Positions 1 through 11,350 of a DNA stretch of 64,000 nucleotides are shown here, piece by piece. This stretch comes from Uranotaenia lowii (lineage: Eukaryota > Arthropoda > Insecta > Diptera > Culicidae). The translations under genes and the position numbers were made by a program. The notes beneath the pieces were generated by a model. That model saw nothing but the letters and a program-made list of their open reading frames with translations. It searched no databases and was not told where the DNA came from. The first letter of the stretch is position 1, and each line of letters opens with the position of its first letter. Where the stretch lies: NCBI RefSeq assembly GCF_029784155.1, contig NC_073692.1, forward strand, positions 326,091,406-326,155,405, written 5' to 3'.

Positions 1-125
1 AAAAATTAAGTCCTCTCACTCACTTTTACGTTCATCTTGCATAAAAATATCTTCATTCTTGGTCAAAAAACCTGTTAAACATATAAGTTCACATTTTGAA
101 ACAGAGAAAACCATTAAATCATCTC

Positions 126-173
126 AATCGGGAAAACCGGGAAAAAATCGAGAATTTGAAAATGGTCACCCTG
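126..173. repeat. Fragment of a CCGGGA-rich MITE, right end only
   Basis: The sequence contains two CGGGAAAA-type motifs and ends in GGTCACCCTG, which resembles the right end of the element at 13887-14906 (GGTGGTCAGCG in reverse complement). No left end is visible inside the window, so this is a fragment or an end of an element starting before the window. Confidence 0.35.
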
Positions 174-353
174 TTGAAATAATTGCGAAAATTCTAGTTT
201 TTTAGAATATTTCGCAAATCGGATTTTTTCCTGTTTATTCATTGATCTTTTTTTGTGCTCGGTTATGACATCAGCAAATTCCTATTAATTCCATAAATTT
301 GTTTACAAATATTTGTTGCTCTTAAAACTCATTCGATTCAGTTTTTTTCACTA

Positions 354-440
354 CTTAAGCCTGAACAAATTTCAAATCCTTCTTTTGTCACTCGGAGTTG
401 GAACATCGCGAGGGGAGGAAAATGAAAGATAATGAAGAAA
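354..440 (+). repeat. Solo terminal repeat of the AGGCYGAAC MITE family
   Basis: It reads GCCTGAACAAATTTCAAATC and continues through CTTCTTTTGTCAC and GGAGTTGGAACATCGCGAGG. The same series of words occurs at 40657 onward, and in reverse complement at 63780-63841. Only one end is present, so this is a truncated copy. Confidence 0.6.
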
Positions 441-1430
441 TTGATATTTGTTCGAGCCTTATTATTCAATCTTCAATAATACAACAATTATAATTAAAAA
501 TAGTGTCTTTAGCCAAAATTTTTTACCAGAATAATGTTTCTGTCAACACACCTTCGGTAATCGGACGTTTCCGGTAGTCGGATGCACCCTTCGGTCCCAA
601 TGCGTCCGATAAACGAACAAGTACTGTCTTTTGTTTTCTGCAACGCCTTGGAGAAAAACATGTTAATTGTCTATAAATATAATGTTGAATTACGAATATC
701 AGCATTCAGTGAATTTATTGTTAAGTACGTATTTTTCAAATATATTTTACGATTATTTATTAGTTTTACATTATTTCATTCATGAAATTTATGGAAATAT
801 CAATGTCAACTGGGATTTATATGAAACTTAGTATTCGTTAGGTTTTTTTCGATTAAAGAATTTAAAAACTTTTGAAGTTGATGTAAAATTAGCTTATAAA
901 AATCGTTTCGAAAGCCCTGCACATACTATAGTTTTAGTTACCCTGACTTGATGTGTTCCTGGTCTTATTTCACCATAGGTTGGTATGTATTCATTTTGTT
1001 ATTTCTTTTATTTTTCCCATACTAACTTATTGTTTTCATTTCAATAATTGATTTCACGCACAAATTTCTATCATACCCTTCTGATCAAATGCCAGCTATT
1101 CAGCTTTGTATAAAACTTAATCGCCTATTAAATCCTCCAAAAACCTTAAAATCAAGAAACAGGAATAGCATCTGCAGCCATTTTTTACAGAGCTTAATTC
1201 TATTTATTTTTGTCTCTTTTGTTACCTCGTCCGAAATCGATCGAATCATTTTGTCTGCTGGTCGTCCGTTGATTTCCAACCCTTGCCACTGTGGATTCGG
1301 TGGATCTCAACCCGTGTAACTCTTTGGTTCTTTGTCGCCTTCTGTATCTCACTCACACTCACCCATCACACTGCCTGCCTGGCTACCTGTCTACTCCGCC
1401 CATTCTGACCGTTGCGTGGGTGCGTGGCAG

Positions 1431-1690
1431 GGTGGAGGCGGTTTGGTGCAGACGCTACGCAAAAGCTACAGCCTGAGCGACCTCTCGGAACCGGACACTC
1501 ACCGCACCCAGGAGGAAATCGAGGAGTTGATGATGTCCTCAGCGTCGTCGTCCCAGCGCCCATCCCAGCGGGTGTTGCGTTCCAAGAGCGCCCGGTCCTC
1601 TTCCGGTGGTCGCCACATGGACATGTACTTTCCCGAGGTGGAACTGGCGGGGACACCACACCACCACCAGCCACCGCCGCCGCCCTACAA
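1431..1690 (+). CDS. Coding exon of an unrecognised Ser/Pro-rich protein, PPxY-containing
   Basis: The exon is bounded by an AG at 1429-1430, preceded by an AG-free pyrimidine-rich tract, and by a donor (CAA|GTAGGT) at 1691. It gives 86 codons plus two bases that join in frame to the next exon. The reading begins GGGGLVQTLRKSYSLSDL, followed by an acidic segment (EPDTHRTQEEIEELMM), a Ser-rich basic segment, and a His/Pro run ending in PPPPPYK. PPPY is a PPxY motif of the kind bound by WW domains. There are Arg/Lys-x-Ser contexts suited to basophilic kinases. There is no signal peptide, membrane segment or recognised fold. Earlier exons must lie to the left of the window. Codon composition (GC-rich third positions) contrasts with the AT-rich flanks. 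The family is unknown; it could be the cytoplasmic tail of a receptor or a scaffold protein, but that is inference. Confidence 0.8.
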
Positions 1691-1776
1691 GTAGGTTTCC
1701 CAAGACCCTGCCCCCTCCCCTTTTAGATTCATCACCCTTTTAATGAACATTATTAAAACAAATTTATTCATTTTAG
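1691..1776 (+). other. Short intron (86 bp)
   Basis: The donor is GTAGGT at 1691 and the acceptor is TTCATTTTAG ending at 1776. Removal joins AA with C to make an Asn codon and keeps the frame open on both sides. The size is typical of short insect introns. Confidence 0.8.
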
Positions 1777-1897
1777 CTACATTCGTTCCTCAGACGATAT
1801 CAGTTCAGGATATTCAAGTGCCGAGCCCGGATTGAGTCGAACGGCTTCGATGAGTAATACTGCGGCCCGACCGAGGGTGAAATCCAAAACGCGTGAG
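1777..1897 (+). CDS. Coding exon of the same unrecognised protein
   Basis: One base completes the preceding split codon, then 40 codons follow, beginning YIRSSDDISSGYSSAEPG and continuing with LSRTASMSN and a basic end, PRVKSKTRE. The exon ends with GAG|GTGAGT, a strong donor, in phase 0. The Ser-rich RTAS context resembles a protein kinase A type site. Because it ends in phase 0, it can be joined in frame to either the exon at 8643 or the exon at 16019, which both start in phase 0. That makes alternative 3' ends mechanically simple. No domain is recognised. Confidence 0.82.
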
Positions 1898-2293
1898 GTG
1901 AGTCTTTTTACGTTATTATATGTAGTGTAGGGTATGCTGTGTTTTAACTTGATACGATCACCATTGAAATTTAAAACGAGATACAGCTAAAAATTTATTA
2001 AGTTTTAAAGAATTTTCTATATCCATGAGTAAATAACCTGTCCTACTTTCTTTTCCGCTACGAGAAAACACTTTTTGAGAAAAAACGCCAAATAAAATCT
2101 ACTTTTATCAGGCTAGTGATGAAAATAAACATGGAAGAATGTTCTATCAGCATACTAATCCGAGCAAAATTTAAACGAAATAATCATTTTGGTTTTTTTG
2201 TAATCAAAACGGATAAAAAAACTAAATTCTTGTTAATAAGCATGTCCTGAAAATTTTGCTCTAACGCAATCGAAATCGAGGCACAGACTAATA

Positions 2294-2500
2294 CAGTGAG
2301 TGAAATAAGAATAGTATTACTATGTGTTTTGCTTGTTAAAATAACTGAAAGATTGTAAATCACCAAAATTTTCTTCTGCTATTTGTTTCGAATCATTTTA
2401 CGGATAAAGTATAAGTTTACTTTTTTTGGACGTAGCAATTGGCGTTGAGGACCAAAACTATGAAAAAAGGGTGCGAAATAACAATAGTACCATTTGTGTT
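2294..2500. repeat. Two similar Tc1-like terminal-repeat fragments in direct orientation
   Basis: CAGTGAGTGAAATAAGAATA at 2294 is followed by AGTATTACTATGTG. A related block, GTGCGAAATAACAATAGTAC followed by CATTTGTG, lies near 2471. The two share the plan GTG-x-GAAATAA-AATAGTA, which resembles the ends of Tc1-type elements. No inverted partner or transposase frame is seen, so the call is tentative. Confidence 0.3.
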
Positions 2501-3741
2501 TTTCAACAAAAACAAGATTATTCCCAAAAATTTACTGTGTAAAAGTGAATAATAATGCTTCTACGAATTATTTGAATAGATAGCGGCATTTTGAGGAGAT
2601 ATCTAGAATTCCGAAGGTTTTCAAAGGTTTTAAAAGATAGTTTTAAGAGATGCTCCTCTAGCGCTAAAGAATTTGATATTTGAGCTAGAATACTTTATCA
2701 AACAGCTTGATTTCTTTATTAACATTCATTAGTATGATGCAAAATGATGAAACATAGTGAGAGGAGAGAATTCCATGTCTACCTTTGTAGTTAATAGTAA
2801 GCTTATCGCTGAAGTCAAAATAAAGACAGATATACTTTTGAAGTCCAAGCAACAGGTTGTGTCTTTCTTGGCTCCTCTGACTTGAGGCGTCCGAATATCA
2901 CTCTCAGCTCTAGGGTGATTGACCCCGTAGTAAGTGTTGCAAAACTGAAGGTCACTGACGTGACACATAGATTTGAGGCTGAATTTGAATCCAAAAAACA
3001 GGCTTCAAAATCAAAATTACTTATGTTTTTTTTTTTTAATCAAACACAATTTCTCTAGTTTTAAGTCATAGATGGCAGCACTTTCTTGCAATTAAACCGA
3101 ATTCATGCTCAGTTTCGAATATCCGGAATTAATTCAGGTGTCCTGGATGATTTTGTTCAAGAAATGGGTACTTGGTACTGTGTGAACGCCTTGGAAATTT
3201 TAAGATCACTAAATCAAAGAATTAGAATTGCATCAAGGCAAAGATCTCCAAGTATCAAGAATCAAGATAGTCGGGCTGTTGTTTTTTCGAAGAAATCGCT
3301 GGCGTCACCTACACAATGTTTATGGTGCTGCCGCCCTGCGATATGGGATCCAAGATTTGCAGCTTTGCACACAAGCATTACAGCTTTACATTCAAGCTTT
3401 GAGTCATCATCATCACACTAATACTTTGAAAATCAAACGTAACTTCACTCACACAATGTTTATGTTTATATTGTTTACAACAATGCAATTTGCACTGATG
3501 CATGTGTGTGCGTGAAGAATGTTCAAACTCGAGGTTAGTTCGCCTCTGATTTAAGCATTTGTTGTTGAATGCAAAAAATTAACACTTTTTTTTAAGTGGA
3601 CTTTATTTTTCTAAGAACGTCTGCAGCTTACAAGAATAGCGGCCTTCATTGAAGATCCACGGCACCGATCTGGATACAAGAGAGGCTATTTAGTTGTGCT
3701 AGCGATTGCTAGCTTTGTTGATGTTACGATAAACTCTCATA

Positions 3742-4022
3742 CAGAGTTGCCAATGTGCCTGTGTTTTGGACGCCCAACCTGATAACTGGATGAACCTCCG
3801 TTTACCCCTGATTTTTGGAAATAACCGTAATCTTCCTGATTTTTGTGAATATGATGGAAAATGGATTGTACGGAACTTCATTAAAGACTTTATTGGTGGG
3901 GGTCAAAATGTGGAAAGACTTCAAAAAAAGGTCACAACTTAGACCGAATTTCCGTTAAACCATGTATCCTGATTTTTATTTCTCATGTCCCTGAATTTTG
4001 AAAAATAATGCTGGCAACCCAG
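3742..4022. mobile_element. Non-autonomous MITE with TTGCCA/TGGCAA ends
   Basis: The left end is CAGAGTTGCCAATG. The right end, in reverse complement, is CTGGGTTGCCAGCATT. CAG-x-GTTGCC ends are common among hAT-type MITEs, but the flanking 8-mers do not form a clean duplication. The interior is about 280 bp with repeated CCTGATTTTT words and no coding capacity. Confidence 0.45.
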
Positions 4023-4287
4023 CTCGAGAGTGGATCTCAACCCGTCAACCCTCATTTGGCGCTAGTGTTTTGTCGCCAGAATTCTGTGGAAGCTGAAAGC
4101 GCCTGATCAAGGTCACTAAAAGTGGATTTCTTGGACCGATAATCAGAATAATGTTGTTCTTTCCAATGAAGCTTGATGTACCACACGGCTAGCAGTATTA
4201 TAGGTGTGATTTGCAATTTGGAATTGGAAGTTGGAACCGGAATTGGAAGTTGAGATGAGCAGAAATTAAGATGGTTGTACATTCTTG

Positions 4288-5081
4288 TTTGAGTGTCCAT
4301 TTCCCGGGTATTGTAGCGTTCCCGGGATTCTGGAAAAATTGAAAATGAAGGTTTCAATATGAAGATCTTAACCATCTACTGCGTACGAATCCTTATCGAT
4401 ATGGTATTTTTAAATTTTAGGTAGTAGGTAGTTTAGGTAGTTTTAATGCCTTAAAATTTTAATAAGCGAACCCAAGGCCCAGAAGCAAAGTACTTTAACA
4501 GACAAACTGCTCTGATTCTAACTGCAAAAATTTGATATAATTGAGAACGATTTTTCACTATCGAAAAAAATTATTATTTAAGCTAGACTGCAGGTTGTTC
4601 ATCAAATATCGTAAACTTTCAGATAACTATCCTTTTGTTTCATAATGTGTCATTTCTTTGCTCATGATTTTTCTACTGTAAACAATATCCGAAACGGAAT
4701 TTCTTAATTATGTGTTTTACAAAATAAAACATTCAGATTCTTTCCGGAGAGTTTCATTATAGAAATTGTCTGGTTTTATAGATTCTTCCTCGTTTTTCAC
4801 TTTTACACTAAGCTTTCGATGGAAAAGCATTTTTTATCATATTCAATGTATTAATCAAATTAAAGAAAAAATAATATCTAAGACTAAGCCATCAAGGTAG
4901 AACTATCTTTTTCCTTGCTAAATCGGATTCATTTTTTCCAATTTAGATCCTGTAAATATTTAGTAATTTACCACTTTTTATTGGCTTCGTGAATTTCCGG
5001 GATTTTTTAGGTGTTTCCCAGGATTCGGGAATTCTCGATTTTTTTTATTGCCGACCGGGAAAGCCCGGGTAGGACACTCTT
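4288..5081. mobile_element. MITE-like element with GAGTGTCC inverted ends and 7-bp target duplication
   Basis: The left end is TTTGAGTGTCC. The right end, in reverse complement, is AAGAGTGTCCTACCCGGG. The heptamer ATTCTTG flanks both sides (4281-4287 and 5082-5088), as expected of a target-site duplication. Near both ends it carries CCCGGG-type motifs. It lies in the large intron and is non-coding. Its end sequence is shared with the shorter element at 12597-12952. Confidence 0.55.
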
Positions 5082-6476
5082 ATTCTTGTGCTGGTGATTT
5101 TTTGCAAATCCGAGACTTTAGATAAATTAAATATACGTTATTTCATTCTGAATGGTGATCACGAATCATTAAGAGCGACATGTCTTTTTGAACTCAAGTG
5201 ATAAATTGAACCCAGAGGTAACATTTAAAAAAACCTACGTAATTAAGAGTTAACCTTTGCTCTGGAATGATAAGTGAATAATGGTGATTGTATCATTCCT
5301 CAACGATTGAAATATTGGAATGAATATTTTGATAAATTTACTGCCGTTCTAAGCAAGACTGTCCCATGTGACTTTTGGGTCGTTTTCACTTTTTTGCTGG
5401 AAACACTCTTTTTTAGTGTTAAGTTTCTCATAAAAACACAAACAAGTATAGGTACTTTGTTCTGAACTTATACGAAATTTTCATCAAGGTGGTTGTCTCT
5501 ATGTTGATGTTTTTACGCAAGAATGTCACACTAGAGAAAATTCTATTAAAAATGCAAATTTTATCAAAAAATTCTCTTAAGATAAGTTTAAACTGTTGAA
5601 TATAATGTTATTCATCGAAAAAAACACTAAAATTGAGGGCGGAGGAGGAGCGAGAAGCCTTGAGTGTTTTATTCAGAGAAATATTCACAAACATTTTTCG
5701 GTAGGCACTACTTAAAGGATCCATTCTCAACTATACATTTTTATAACCAAAGAGGAACGTATTTTCCAAATTACGGTTTATCTTGAGATTTTAGGAAAAA
5801 AAGAAAAATTGTAGCCGTGTGACAGTTTCTCGTAGAACTAGCTTCGGCATGTGTTTTGATTCTACGCAAAAGTGCACACGGGGCGTTTTTGGCTCTAATT
5901 TGCTGTGTTTTTGTAGGAAATGTTATTTTCTTTTGTCAGAAAACATTGAAAAATGATTAACTTGAACTGTTCACTACGAAAAAACTGACAGTGAATTTTT
6001 AGTTTGAGAGAAAAATTGAAAATATAGCTGAAATTTCACTACTCCAATCATGATTTCCCGATAACACAGCGTAATTGGCATAAGAAAACGTGAGCGGCGA
6101 TGATTCGATTAACCTATCAGCGCTACCGCATTGTGTAGGACTGAAAGAAACAAAATAAAAACGTTTTCACATCCCTCTCTATCCATAACCGAGCGCTGTG
6201 CGTGTGTATGTGGCAAAAACAAAAAAAATACATTTACTTATTTCAATACACCTGCAAACATTGAATTGGAACATTGAATTTTTGCAACCTCTCCTGTTGG
6301 TGAAGGGATCAAGTATCCTCATTCTCCTTACTAAAATTTTAAGATATTTTGATTTGAAGGCATTTAAACAGACCAAAGTAAGTTAAACCGTTTTGAAAAA
6401 TTGAAGCGATGTTCAGCATTTGGGAGTGACGCGCTATATCCAGCGTGATAAAAAATAGCATATTATAGCGTGTTTA

Positions 6477-7749
6477 AAGGGTAATACGGTCAAAATTTGG
6501 TTAATATCAACTTGACGTAATTCTTTCAAATTTGTATTTGAAAAACCTGAACACCCTTCATTTTGAAGGTGTTTGTGTGTAGAATGTTGCTCCTATTTTG
6601 ATTTTGGAATTCACTCTTCAGTTGTCAAAATGCCGTCCAAGAAAGAAGTGCAGCGTATCAAAATTTTGCTCGCGCATCGCGAAAATCTGAGCTACTCGCA
6701 CGCAAAGCTGGCAAAATCGCTAAAAGTTGTCAAATCAACCGTTACAAATGTAATTATAGTGTTTAGGAACATTTGTCGACAGCCAGGAAGTCTGGATCGG
6801 AGGGAAATCGAAAACCGGAAGCCGCTGAGACGACAAAGAGAGTTGCCGGTAGTTTCAAGCGAAACCCTAACCTCTCTCGAGATGCCGCTTATAAGCTGGG
6901 TGTATCGTCTACAACCGTGCATCGAGCCAAAAAACGAGCCGGACTATCGTCTTACAAGAAGGTAGTGACTCCAAATCGCGATGATAAACAAAATACGACG
7001 GCCAAAGCGCGATCCCGGAGGCGTGGTTGCGTGGTAATGGACGACGAAATCTACGTCAAAGCCGACTACAAGCAGCTTCCGGGACAGGAGTTTTATACGG
7101 CAAAAGGAAGGGGAAAGGTAGCAAATATTTTCAAGCACATGAAACTGTCAAAGTTTGCGAAGAAATATCTAGTATGGCAAGCCATCTGTACCTGTGGCTT
7201 AAAAAGCAGCATTTTCATAGCTTCCGGGACTGTCAACCAAGAAATTCACGTGAAAGACTGTTTAAATAAACGTCTGCTGCCTTTCCTGAAGAAACACGGT
7301 TGTTCCGTACTGTTTTGACCGGATTTGGCATTTTGCCATAACGGTAAAAAGGCCATGGAGTGGTACGCCGCCAACAACGTGCAGGTGGTTCCCAAGGAAA
7401 AGAAGCCTCCCAACACGCCAGAGCTCCGCTAAATTGAGAAATACTGGGCTATTGTTAAGCGGAACCTAAAGAAGAACAAAAAAAACTGCTAAAGACGAGC
7501 AGCAGTTCAAGGCAACTGGCTTTCTGCGGCGAAGAAGGTGGACAAGGTGGCTGTACAAAATCTTATGGCAGGGGATAAGCGTAAGGCCCGGCAATTCGGT
7601 TTGGGAAAAGCGGAAGCCTAGCTGAATATTTTTTTTTTAATTTTATACTAATTAAACTTGAATAAGAAATTTAATTTGATTTTCTAAATAAACGATTTCA
7701 GCGATTTACACGCGTTTTCCCTTGACCAAATTTTGACCGTATCACCCTC
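6477..7749 (+). mobile_element. Complete but dead Tc1/mariner-superfamily element, DD37E type
   Basis: The 28-bp terminal inverted repeats run 6477-6504 and 7722-7749 with 25 of 28 matching positions, including TACGGTCAAAATTTGGT. They are flanked by TA at 6475-6476 and 7750-7751, the classic Tc1/mariner target. The element is 1273 bp, the expected size. It contains a mutated transposase frame (see the separate entry). The DD37E subgroup is known mainly from mosquitoes, which supports a culicid host. It sits in the 6.7 kb intron in the same orientation as the host gene. Confidence 0.9.
6630..7621 (+). pseudogene. Transposase pseudogene, IS630-Tc1-mariner, DD37E
   Basis: The start is ATG at 6630 (MPSKKEVQRIK), giving an N-terminal helix-turn-helix region, then a frameshift near 6770 into the frame that carries SRDAAYKLGVSSTTVHRAKK, a second helix-turn-helix. 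The catalytic segment begins near 7040 with VMDDE (first Asp). After a TGA at 7316, where Trp is expected, PDLAFCHN supplies the second Asp. The final Glu is in IEKYW, right after a TAA at 7430 in the place of Pro. I count 37 residues between the second Asp and the Glu, ignoring the stops. A further frameshift lies in an A-run near 7480. The frame ends with RQFGLGKAEA at 7621. Two stops and two frameshifts make it non-functional. Confidence 0.9.
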
Positions 7750-8642
7750 TATTTTAGTTCACGGTCGAACATTGATTCGATAACCTAAAGGTCCGTCAAT
7801 GTGACATGGATAACAAATTCATTATTCAGGAAACATATAAAGTTTCAATATTTTTGATTGGCTAGATTTCGTGTTGCACAGAACCTGACCAACCAACTAA
7901 TCTAAATCGATTTGTGTAAAAAAGAAGTTTCAAAAGCAGTGGAAATTCAGTATTCAACGACTTACCACATAGCGGACCAAATTCAAGAATTCTTGTTTTT
8001 CTCGACTATGCTACTTGAAGAATATCTCAAATGTTATCAATTTAAATAAAAAAAATCCTATTCTTCAAAATTGAACAAAACACTTTCGGTAACTCAAAGA
8101 TACTAATTTTTGAAATTTTTTCCAGTGAATAACCAGATATAGAATGCCGAATTTCAGTGTTTCTTAGCTTAGATTTCTCCGCGGTCCTTAATGTGTTGAC
8201 CAAGAACTTTCTTTCGGTTTAGATTTTATTTGTGTTATAAATAACAACTTAATAATTTTAAAGCATTAATGCACCAGTGTTAAACCTTTCGTTTGTCGCA
8301 TGTTGTTTTTGTCTTCAGAGCCAATAACTGAAGATTCTTGAATGTTCAGATTTTTTCAGCTGATCCTCGAATAGTGTTTTTAACTTCCCTTGAATATCCC
8401 AAGTACACGCGCTTCCAACAGGGATCCTCAAATGATTCATTTAAGTTCTAAGTAAAAAGTGATCGTGTCAAGTTAAAACTAGCAATCGATTTATTTTAGA
8501 ACATCTAGTTGTAGTTAAGTGATATTGAATAAAAATTACACCATTATGATTCTACGTGCACCTTACGATAGCAGTTTTGTTTTATTTTATTTTGTGTTCC
8601 TGTGTCTGACTGATTGCAACGAAACGCAAAATCACCCTACAG

Positions 8643-10019
8643 GAGGACTACGATGATGTCTTCTATGACGGTTCCTCGGGAATTGTCTACAATGCCAACG
8701 GGGGCAGTGGTTCTCAGTTTGGCGGTGGAGTCGGTGGATCGGCTACTTTGTACGAATTACCTCCAAGCCCTCTGCCAGCTATTACCCAGGAAAGTCATGC
8801 ATTCGATACCAGGGGCCCTTCTGCGCCAATTTATACTCCTCAAAGAACGGGATCTCTTTCTGGGTTACCGGAAATCGATGAAAAATATGAGCTATTTTTG
8901 CAGTGGATGGAATCTCAGAAAAAAGATGAACCCGAGAGCAAACATGACAGTGAAGAGGCGATTGAAGTGCTGGAGGAAAAACCTGTGGAGAAGATTCATG
9001 AGCAAAATAAAACTGCTTCGGCTGTTTTGAACACTCCAGTTATTGAAGCTCATGATGTAGAGAAGATTGCGGATGAAGTTAGTTCCATTAAGAACACCAA
9101 AACTGAGCAACAGGAACAGTCTGAAAATAGCTTCTCTGAAGATTTATTCCGAGATACCATATCAGTCGCTAGTGACGATGATGAATTTATGGAACTCGAA
9201 GTTGATGGAAGTCTATCGGAAAATGTAGCTATTGTAGGGGAAGATCAGTTCCAAGAGTTAGAAGATGAACCCCTTCTGAATAAAGAAAATGCAGTTGACT
9301 CGAATGTTTCCCAAGAAAATGCGAGTATTTCGGAAAACAAAATCAATGAGGGAGTTCCAGATATAATTCCAGAATCAATAACTGATAATTTTGACACTGA
9401 ACCAAAAGCTCAAGACACATCTTTTCTGGAAGAAAAACTACATATTTCAGAAGACGCAACTTTTCTGGAAAGTAAATTGCACATTTCAGAGGACAAACCA
9501 TCACACAATGTTGGAGCACTTGAGCCAATTATTGTAGTTGACACGCCATCAGGTTTGAAAACTCAAAAGGATGCTCTTGTACCTTTAACACCAGCTGGAG
9601 AAATTCACGTATCACTTTCTGATTTGACAGCTTCCACTACTTCGTTGGCAAACTCTGAAGCTAGCAGCGTCCATACGGATGATTCTAAGAAACCAATATC
9701 TCATGGAAAACGAAAGGCACCTCCCGTTCCTGTAGCTTCAAAAATCGAACCCGTAATTACAACCTCGGAGCCAACGGTCGTACCCAAACCCCCCGAAAGG
9801 GCCACAAAGCAAAGCCCATCGGTATCGGCTCCTCCGAGGCCCAAAAAGCCTTCAACCCAAGATGTTCCAGCTCAAGAAAAGGATAAAAAGACCAAATCGA
9901 ACAAACTGATGAGTTCGATTACAGGAATGTTCAAACATGATCATTCATCATCGGCGTCTAGCTCTAGCACCGGAAACCGATCCGTCGATTCCGGTCTTCC
10001 TAAGGAAACTGAAATTTAA
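8643..10019 (+). CDS. Large coding exon ending in a PDZ-ligand-like C-terminus (ETEI)
   Basis: The acceptor CCCTACAG ends at 8642. The frame is open from the first base (EDYDDVFYDG) to TAA at 10017-10019, 458 residues. It starts with a Gly-rich linker and TLYELPPSPLPA, then EIDEKYELFLQWMESQKK, a long acidic region of about 200 residues, and a tandem duplicate of the motif FLE-x-KLHISED near 9420-9490. A Pro-rich basic part follows with RKAPPVP (SH3 class I pattern RxxPxxP), APPRPKKP (PxxPx+), and a Lys/Ser-rich end, KLMSSITGMFKHD. The last residues, ETEI, fit a class I PDZ ligand. There is no membrane span or enzyme motif. The composition suggests a disordered scaffold or cytoplasmic tail. 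I chose the acceptor-defined start because no upstream ATG is needed for an internal exon. The gene is not recognised. Confidence 0.85.
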   Translation, partial: EDYDDVFYDGSSGIVYNANGGSGSQFGGGVGGSATLYELPPSPLPAITQESHAFDTRGPSAPIYTPQRTGSLSGLPEIDEKYELFLQWMESQKKDEPESKHDSEEAIEVLEEKPVEKIHEQNKTASAVLNTPVIEAHDVEKIADEVSSIKNTKTEQQEQSENSFSEDLFRDTISVASDDDEFMELEVDGSLSENVAIVGEDQFQELEDEPLLNKENAVDSNVSQENASISENKINEGVPDIIPESITDNFDTEPKAQDTSFLEEKLHISEDATFLESKLHISEDKPSHNVGALEPIIVVDTPSGLKTQKDALVPLTPAGEIHVSLSDLTASTTSLANSEASSVHTDDSKKPISHGKRKAPPVPVASKIEPVITTSEPTVVPKPPERATKQSPSVSAPPRPKKPSTQDVPAQEKDKKTKSNKLMSSITGMFKHDHSSSASSSSTGNRSVDSGLPKETEI

Positions 10020-10351
10020 TTGGTCATCTAAGAATCACTACCAAATTCCACAGCTCCCTGCCAAATCTGAACCTGAGAACCCCTGTTAACAAGTGCAAAT
10101 CATGTTGCAATTCGCGCCTCTTAAGTTGTAGGCCCTCGAATGATGTGGGTGATTGAAGGCCGTTGTGACCAGGATATTCCTTCACTTTTTAGTTTTGGAG
10201 TCTTGCCTCAGTTGTACGTAGAAAATTTCTTATTTTTTTCATATAGTTTTCCATTTGTTCGTTTAGTTCGATTGTTTTGTGTTTCAGTTTAAAAACTTTT
10301 ACCCGAGCAACTTCTTGTGATTACAAATTGAGTGGTTGATGCTTGATTCGC
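10020..10351 (+). other. Probable 3' UTR of the ETEI isoform
   Basis: The sequence right after the stop is less AT-rich than its surroundings until about 10200, consistent with transcribed UTR. I see no clear AATAAA within 700 bases, so the polyadenylation site is uncertain. The transcript may use a variant signal. Confidence 0.4.
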
Positions 10352-11350
10352 TTTATTTGAATTTTATTTTTCATACATTTATCATTTCGATAGTATCGTT
10401 TCACCTGATATGATAATGCTTTTCATATCCAATTCATCACTTAGTTTATGTATTGTTATTGCGGATTGGCAAAACTTATCGGATAAGAATGCGAATCCTC
10501 CTGTGCTTATTTTAACCTGCTTTGGACTTTGAGTTGAATTTTGATAAAAATCATATTTGTGTTTTACGGTTGAAAGTGTTATTGAAGAGTTTTGGCGATT
10601 AATGAACATTGGGGTGTTTCAAATTTAGAAATACATGGTGTTAAAAAAGTATTTTTGGTTAAAATTTACATGTTGTTTTTACATTTAAAAAAATGAGATT
10701 CAAGTACGCGGATTCAGGTTTGAAGCTTTTTTCGGAGTCGCTTTTGAAACCTGTAGGGAATATAGAAGAGGGCGTAAAATATAAGTTTTTCAATGGAACA
10801 GATCATCCATATGCATTCAATGGGGAAAAGGTTCTGAACGAAAAATCCTCCCCCAGCTCGATTGTGCTCATTCGTTTGACAATTCTTAAAGTGAAAGCAT
10901 CCTCAGAATAGACAAACAGTCCGTACCCCCAGAGTCCTCTAAAATGGCTGAGAAGACGGTTCCTTCAACATACTTTGAGAAAGCAATTTTTCCAACATCC
11001 TCCAAAAAACGGCAAACCTTGGATCTTCGAAGGAGGATCCCGAAAAATCCTGAAATCTTTTCAGAATGGATCGAGAAATTACGACAAAACCTACAAAAAA
11101 CATGAAGAAAAAAAAAATTCATCCAAAAATATTTTTGCGAAACTATGGCATCTGGTAATTTCAAGGTTCTAATATTTAGCCCTGTACCAATTTTTTTTCC
11201 AGGATTTTCGTCCGCAAAGATCAATCTCGGACCCCTAAATAATTTTGGCAGAAAAAAAAAATTAAAGTAGATAAATTCATCTGATTATCTTAAGAGACCT
11301 CAAGTCATATTTTTCACACAACAATGAAAATTAGACCGCTGCAAAAAATG
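10352..11350. other. AT-rich non-coding stretch
   Basis: I see no exon, RNA gene or clear repeat end. Short open frames here have no recognisable content. Confidence 0.4.

Larger units (their letters stand above)
1..1430. other. Non-coding sequence upstream of the first visible exon (probably intron)
   Basis: I see no convincing exon here. The last 100 bases before 1431 are pyrimidine-rich and free of AG dinucleotides, as expected just upstream of a 3' splice site. This suggests the stretch is the end of an intron whose upstream exons lie outside the window. Two transposon fragments are visible. Positions 126-173 end in GGTCACCCTG and resemble the right end of the element at 13.9-14.9 kb. 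Positions 354-440 match the terminal repeat of the element at 63.44-63.84 kb. The rest is AT-rich with no recognised content. Confidence 0.5.
1898..8642 (+). other. Large intron (6.7 kb) rich in transposon remains
   Basis: The intron runs from the donor GTGAGT at 1898 to the acceptor CCCTACAG ending at 8642. It contains a possible Tc1-like end repeat near 2.3-2.5 kb, a TTGCCA-ended MITE (3742-4022), a GAGTGTCC-ended element (4288-5081) and a DD37E transposon relic (6477-7749). The remaining AT-rich parts (2.5-3.7, 5.1-6.4 and 7.75-8.6 kb) hold no exon I can support. Confidence 0.7.

Noticed and set aside
1291..1726. Overlapping frames on both strands around the first exon (61-104 codons)
   Set aside because: They are shadows of the true exon frame, which is the only one joined in frame to the next exon by good splice sites.
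8614..9110. Alternative frames overlapping the large exon (138 codons plus, 72 codons minus)
   Set aside because: The main frame is much longer, continues from an acceptor, and has coding-like content. The others are chance.
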